Source: Aquilaria yunnanensis (Eukaryota; Streptophyta; Magnoliopsida; Malvales; Thymelaeaceae). Taken from it: 64,000 nt of DNA. Positions 61,301-64,000 of this stretch are shown here, piece after piece; within the stretch, counting starts at the first letter, position 1; every line of letters begins with the position of its first letter. Under the pieces are notes generated by a model. It was given only the letters and a program-made list of their open reading frames with translations, was not told where the DNA came from and searched no databases. Location: contig CM077600.1 of the NCBI GenBank assembly GCA_039654915.1, positions 37,928,492 to 37,992,491 of the forward strand, written 5' to 3'. The position numbers and the translations under genes are program-made.

Positions 61301-63911
61301 TAGTTTTAAGTATTACTCACTTCATTTCACAAAAATTAATTTTTTACTATTTACAGTAATTAATTTATAATTTATTTTTTAAAAATTTATTATAATAATG
61401 TGAATGTTTTATATAAAAATAAAACTTTAAATATTATAATTTTTAAATATCATTTTTAAGATTATTTTTTTAATATATATCAATATGAATATATTTAAGT
61501 TAAATTTTAGTAAAAAAAAATACATAAAATGGTTAATTAATTCGAAACAAAAGAGTACCTTTTTGTGTCAATATAGAGGTCTTTAACTTTACTGGGAGAT
61601 TAAGCAAGTTTTTACTTTTAGTGCTTTTCTGGAAAAGGCAAGGATGAATAGCAGTTTTTTTTTTTTTTTTTGGGTTTTTGAAGAAAAGAAGTTACGTAAT
61701 TTTAAAACAAGAATAAGGGCCTAATAAAATGAGAAGAGGAGTATTAGAAAAGAGTTACTATAAGAAATTTTTATGATGATATATACAAAAAATAGCCCTC
61801 CTGTATATGGTAATTAAATAAATGAGATGTGATAGTATATTAGTGCAGAAAAATAAAAACTCACCGTATGTGCCAAGGTAGAGGTATTTGTTGCCGAAGA
61901 CTCTACCAATTCGAGCCTCCCATCTCCCATTATGGTGATGCCTAACAATTTAAACATGCATTAAAGTTTTAGCCGACGTCCACAGATCCGTTGCAAATTA
62001 AATCAACGCAAATTCAACAACCCTCGGCGGCCCATCCATTACGATTGCGACTCCTGCTTCGCCATTTCCATCATTCCCGTAATGGTTAGCTGTCTAAACT
62101 ATAGCCACTTCATCTCCAAATTATGTTTTACTATTTCTTATAAACTTCAACCACCATTAAATTCCGTGACAACTTTTTAAATATTACAGTACTAACACCG
62201 CCACCGCCTATATTATGTACATACTTCATCATTTTGTGTTTTTTTTAGTGGAAGAACGTATACTTCATGATTTATCCAAGTTAATAAATAAATTGACCTA
62301 GCTACCAAAGTAAAAGGGAAATAAATAAGGAAAATAAATGCATGCATGCTGATGAGTGCGTAGTATATAGGGCAGGTTTCTTTTATTGTCTCACCTTGCA
62401 ACACCTCTGTACTTTGAGACCCCACGAGAAAACCCACTGCTTTTCCTGCACAAATCACTAGGATGTCATGTATCGGTCATCAATATTTAAGCACTTTATT
62501 TCACTAACCAATTTCTCCCAAAGCATTTATAAAAAAAAATCAACACTTTTTCTTTCGTGTTATTTACTCTGTTGCGCATTAATTTACAATTTTATTTTTG
62601 TATTGAAATTTAACTTAAATATACTCATATTAATATGTATTAAAAAAATTTTAAAAATAATATTTAAAAACTATAAATTTTAAAGTTTCATATTCATGTA
62701 AAATATTTACATTTTTATAATATATTTTAAAATATATAAATTATAAATTAATTACTTTGAATATTAAAAGGGAATTTTTGTGAAACCGTATAAGCTATGA
62801 GTCACTACTTATATTGTTTGAGATAAATAAAATAAGTTACCTCCTTAAGGATCCAATGTACTCTTCCCTTGATTGACCTTCCATTTCCTTCATCTCCTCC
62901 TCATAGCTTGATACCTGCAGTGATATAATCATCGATTTATATTAGTTGATTTAATTAGAATTACTCAACTTGTTTGTTAATATGGCGTTAGGCCGGCTAT
63001 ACAAGTGACAATGACTATGAGACTAGTGACTTTCTGTTTGCTGTCCTAGCCAATTAACGCAGTGCAACATAAATTAATTAAGGCGTCCCCTGTTGGTAAT
63101 TAGTAATTAATAAGGAAAAATCACAAAACACCCCTATAGCTTGGTCTGACCTACATTTTACTCCATCTATTTTTAAAGACCTACACTTTATTCTTTATTT
63201 ATTTTATAGTGTCTAACAATAACTTTTAAAACTCTAATTTAAACTATATGATAACCATATTCTAGTACTTTTAAGATTTTTTTATATTTTTTCACAACTA
63301 AATATACCTTTAAAAAATAGTAATATACATTTACAAGAAATAAAATGTATTTATAAACTTAAAAATTTGATAATTTAATATGTCTATTAAATATAAAAAA
63401 TGTTGGAGATATTAAAATTATTGAAAAATGACTATTATTCATACAGTTTAAATTAGAGTCTTAAAAATTGTTAAGTTGTTATTGGATATTATAAAAGAAA
63501 TAAGAGATAAAGTATAAATTTTTAAAAATAAAATAGATAAATTGTACATTAAACCAAATTTTGGGGGTAATTGTAAGTTTTCCTAATTAATAATGATGAT
63601 GGCGAGGACGATCATTAGTAACAGAGATAGAGGAAAAGAAAGGACAAAAAAGACGGGGTCTTACTGGGAAATTTAGCGTAGTTTCGTGTCCCCAGTACTT
63701 AAGCGCTGCTAAATCATACGCACGCGCTGCTGCTTCTTCATCGTCATATGCTCCTATTCCACGCCCACCAAGCGAAGGACTCCCCAAATAGTTACTTAAT
63801 TTATTTTTGTCTTTAAGAAGTTTAAAAAATATGGAGTTGTACAAAATCTAATCATCTCATTATTATTTAAATCACGTAACTTGAAAATTTGATCAGACTT
63901 ACCTAGATAGA
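55331..63911 (-). CDS. WRI3: WRI3/ADAP-type double-AP2 transcription factor, 3' six exons (5' end off the window)
   Basis: AP2-family DNA-binding transcription factor; the WRI1/WRI3/WRI4/ADAP group controls fatty-acid and cuticle genes or ABA-related growth. Exons are 63911-63903, 63753-63665, 62914-62841, 62445-62395, 61941-61865 and 55842-55331; all are GT-AG with agreeing phases. Exon one here is the 9-nt microexon encoding VYL. Next come the end of AP2 repeat 1 ([20 protein letters not shown]), the linker ([20 protein letters not shown]) and AP2 repeat 2 ([20 protein letters not shown], then [20 protein letters not shown] and [14 protein letters not shown]). The C-terminal [12 protein letters not shown]...FIFGHLNSL matches Arabidopsis At1g16060 as I remember it. 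269 complete codons plus stop are present. The last intron is 6.0 kb and holds transposons. The 5' exons with the first half of AP2 repeat 1 lie to the right of 64000. Confidence 0.93.
58018..59125. mobile_element. Non-autonomous Mutator-like element, long TIRs, 9-bp target duplication
   Basis: The identical 9-mer attataaat flanks it (58009-58017 and 59126-59134). The left arm (tttatgatccctaacctt...) and the reverse complement of the right arm (tttatggtccctaacctt...) align over about 240 bases with modest divergence, for example ccttcattttgtactattaa in both. Long TIRs and 9-bp duplications are diagnostic for MULEs. There is no transposase. The GC-richer interior (58270-58880) includes an open segment at 58513-58734, so it may be a Pack-MULE. 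Confidence 0.85.
58513..58734 (+). other. Coding-like open segment inside the Mutator-like element
   Basis: A 73-codon open stretch follows a TGA at 58510. It contains [18 protein letters not shown] from an ATG at 58618 and ends at TGA 58732-58734. Base composition is more balanced than the surrounding intron. I do not recognise the family. A captured host gene fragment is the natural explanation in a MULE, but chance openness cannot be ruled out. A 16-base phrase, atcgggctcaactgga, occurs twice (58535 and 58577). Confidence 0.4.
60905..61126 (-). other. Unassigned 73-codon open frame in the AP2 intron
   Basis: It reads [18 protein letters not shown] and continues with balanced composition to VSAKIVEH. 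It is on the same strand as the AP2 gene, within its last intron. No domain recognised. It could be a remnant of a mobile element or another gene. Confidence 0.3.
61321..61547 (+). mobile_element. MITE copy A, AP2 last intron
   Basis: It begins ttcatttcacaaaaattaat and ends ggttaattaattcgaaac, similar to inverted CTC-type MITE ends with flanking 'attactcac' and 'aagagtacc'. The interior matches the reverse complement of 62571-62787, for example agtaattaatttataattta and atatatttaagttaaattt. Confidence 0.75.
62571..62787 (-). mobile_element. MITE copy B, opposite orientation, AP2 intron between linker and second AP2 repeat
   Basis: Reverse complement reads ggtttcacaaaaattccc... agtaattaatttataatttat... 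tatatttaagttaaattt, aligning with copy A over most of its length. It lies in the intron 62446-62840. Confidence 0.75.
63114..63583. mobile_element. 470-bp MITE with a perfect 10-bp target duplication, in an AP2 intron
   Basis: Bounded by ggaaaaatcac and gtaagttttcc inverted ends, with the identical 10-mer taattaataa on each side (63104-63113 and 63584-63593). It is the same family as 11596-12044 (shared ttctagta, taatttaaact, tatacat). It sits in the intron 62915-63664. It has no coding capacity. Confidence 0.85.
63903..63911 (-). other. WRI3: 9-nt microexon (VYL) of the AP2 gene
   Basis: On the minus strand ctacag|TCTATCTAG|gtaagt gives a nine-base exon that, with a preceding G and following GA, encodes Val-Tyr-Leu-Gly. 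A 9-nt VYL microexon is known from AP2 genes such as WRI1, and the flanking splice sites are near-consensus. Without it the first AP2 repeat loses its conserved YLG strand. Confidence 0.88.
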
Positions 63912-63956
63912 CTGTAGGTTGTTTTCATCGGCGGTGGCGACAGGGAAAAAGAGAAA

Positions 63957-63984
63957 CAAGAAGAAGAAGAAGAAGAAGAAGAAA
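63957..63984. repeat. (AAG)n microsatellite at the right edge
   Basis: About eight AAG triplets in what should be an AP2-gene intron upstream of the microexon; on the gene strand it is (CTT)n. Confidence 0.85.
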
Positions 63985-64000
63985 AATATTATGTAATTAG

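Larger units (their letters stand above)
55843..61864 (-). other. 6.0-kb last intron of the AP2 gene
   Basis: The donor follows TAC-G at 61865 and the acceptor is cag before 55842. It holds a 1.1-kb Mutator-like element (58018-59125), one copy of an inverted MITE pair (61321-61547), a (CT)n microsatellite at 60517-60545, poly-C at 59829-59841, and fragments resembling MITE ends at 56948 and 59815 (ggaaa.tta.caa followed by accctaca-type text). An unassigned open frame lies at 60905-61126 on the minus strand. No independent gene was recognised. Confidence 0.8.

Overview
The window is nuclear DNA from a flowering plant, most likely a eudicot. Its genes are split by GT-AG introns and encode plant families: a WAK-type receptor kinase, a PSY1R-type LRR receptor kinase, an F-box-less tubby-like protein and a double-AP2 factor. 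The spaces between them are AT-rich and full of decayed retroelements and MITEs. Six protein-coding loci could be reconstructed by splicing.

Layout, left to right: (1) 933-6095, minus, exocyst subunit EXO84C, seven coding exons giving 773 aa. (2) 6.1-15.8 kb, no gene; a stack of terminal-inverted-repeat (TIR) elements, a MITE with a 12-bp target duplication, a 103-bp purine-rich tandem repeat and two tandem duplications. (3) 16033-18838, plus, a WAK-like receptor kinase with an intact kinase exon but a frameshift and an in-frame stop in the extracellular exon. (4) 19292-22403, minus, a TGS1-family RNA cap methyltransferase, six exons, 258 aa, convergent with the WAK locus. (5) 24.8-35.3 kb, a retroelement zone: a LINE 3' fragment, a decayed Ty3/gypsy element with both LTRs, and a 22-bp minisatellite split by an insertion. 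(6) 37383-40667, plus, an intronless PSY1R-like receptor kinase of 1094 aa. (7) 41.5-47.8 kb, no convincing gene, but a strong promoter-like CpG-rich block with a TATA box and telo-box at 41.5-41.75 kb. (8) 47906-50440, plus, tubby-like protein TLP8, nine exons, 401 aa. (9) 55331-63911, minus, the 3' six coding exons of a WRI3/ADAP-type double-AP2 factor, including the 9-nt VYL microexon and a 6.0-kb intron; its 5' end lies beyond the right edge.

The genes are unrelated housekeeping, signalling and transcription genes and do not form one pathway. Two features of the layout matter. TLP8 and the WRI3/ADAP-type gene are convergent neighbours, matching the adjacency I recall for Arabidopsis At1g16070 and At1g16060, so this end looks like conserved microsynteny. 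Second, much of the intronic and promoter variation comes from small DNA transposons: two MITE copies of one family in opposite orientation bracket two short AP2 exons, a 1.1-kb Mutator-like element with 9-bp target duplications sits in the 6-kb intron, and a 470-bp MITE with 10-bp duplications sits in another intron. I see no convincing undescribed multi-gene system. The best leads are the inverted MITE pair, the orphan promoter near 41.6 kb and the coding-like segment inside the Mutator-like element.
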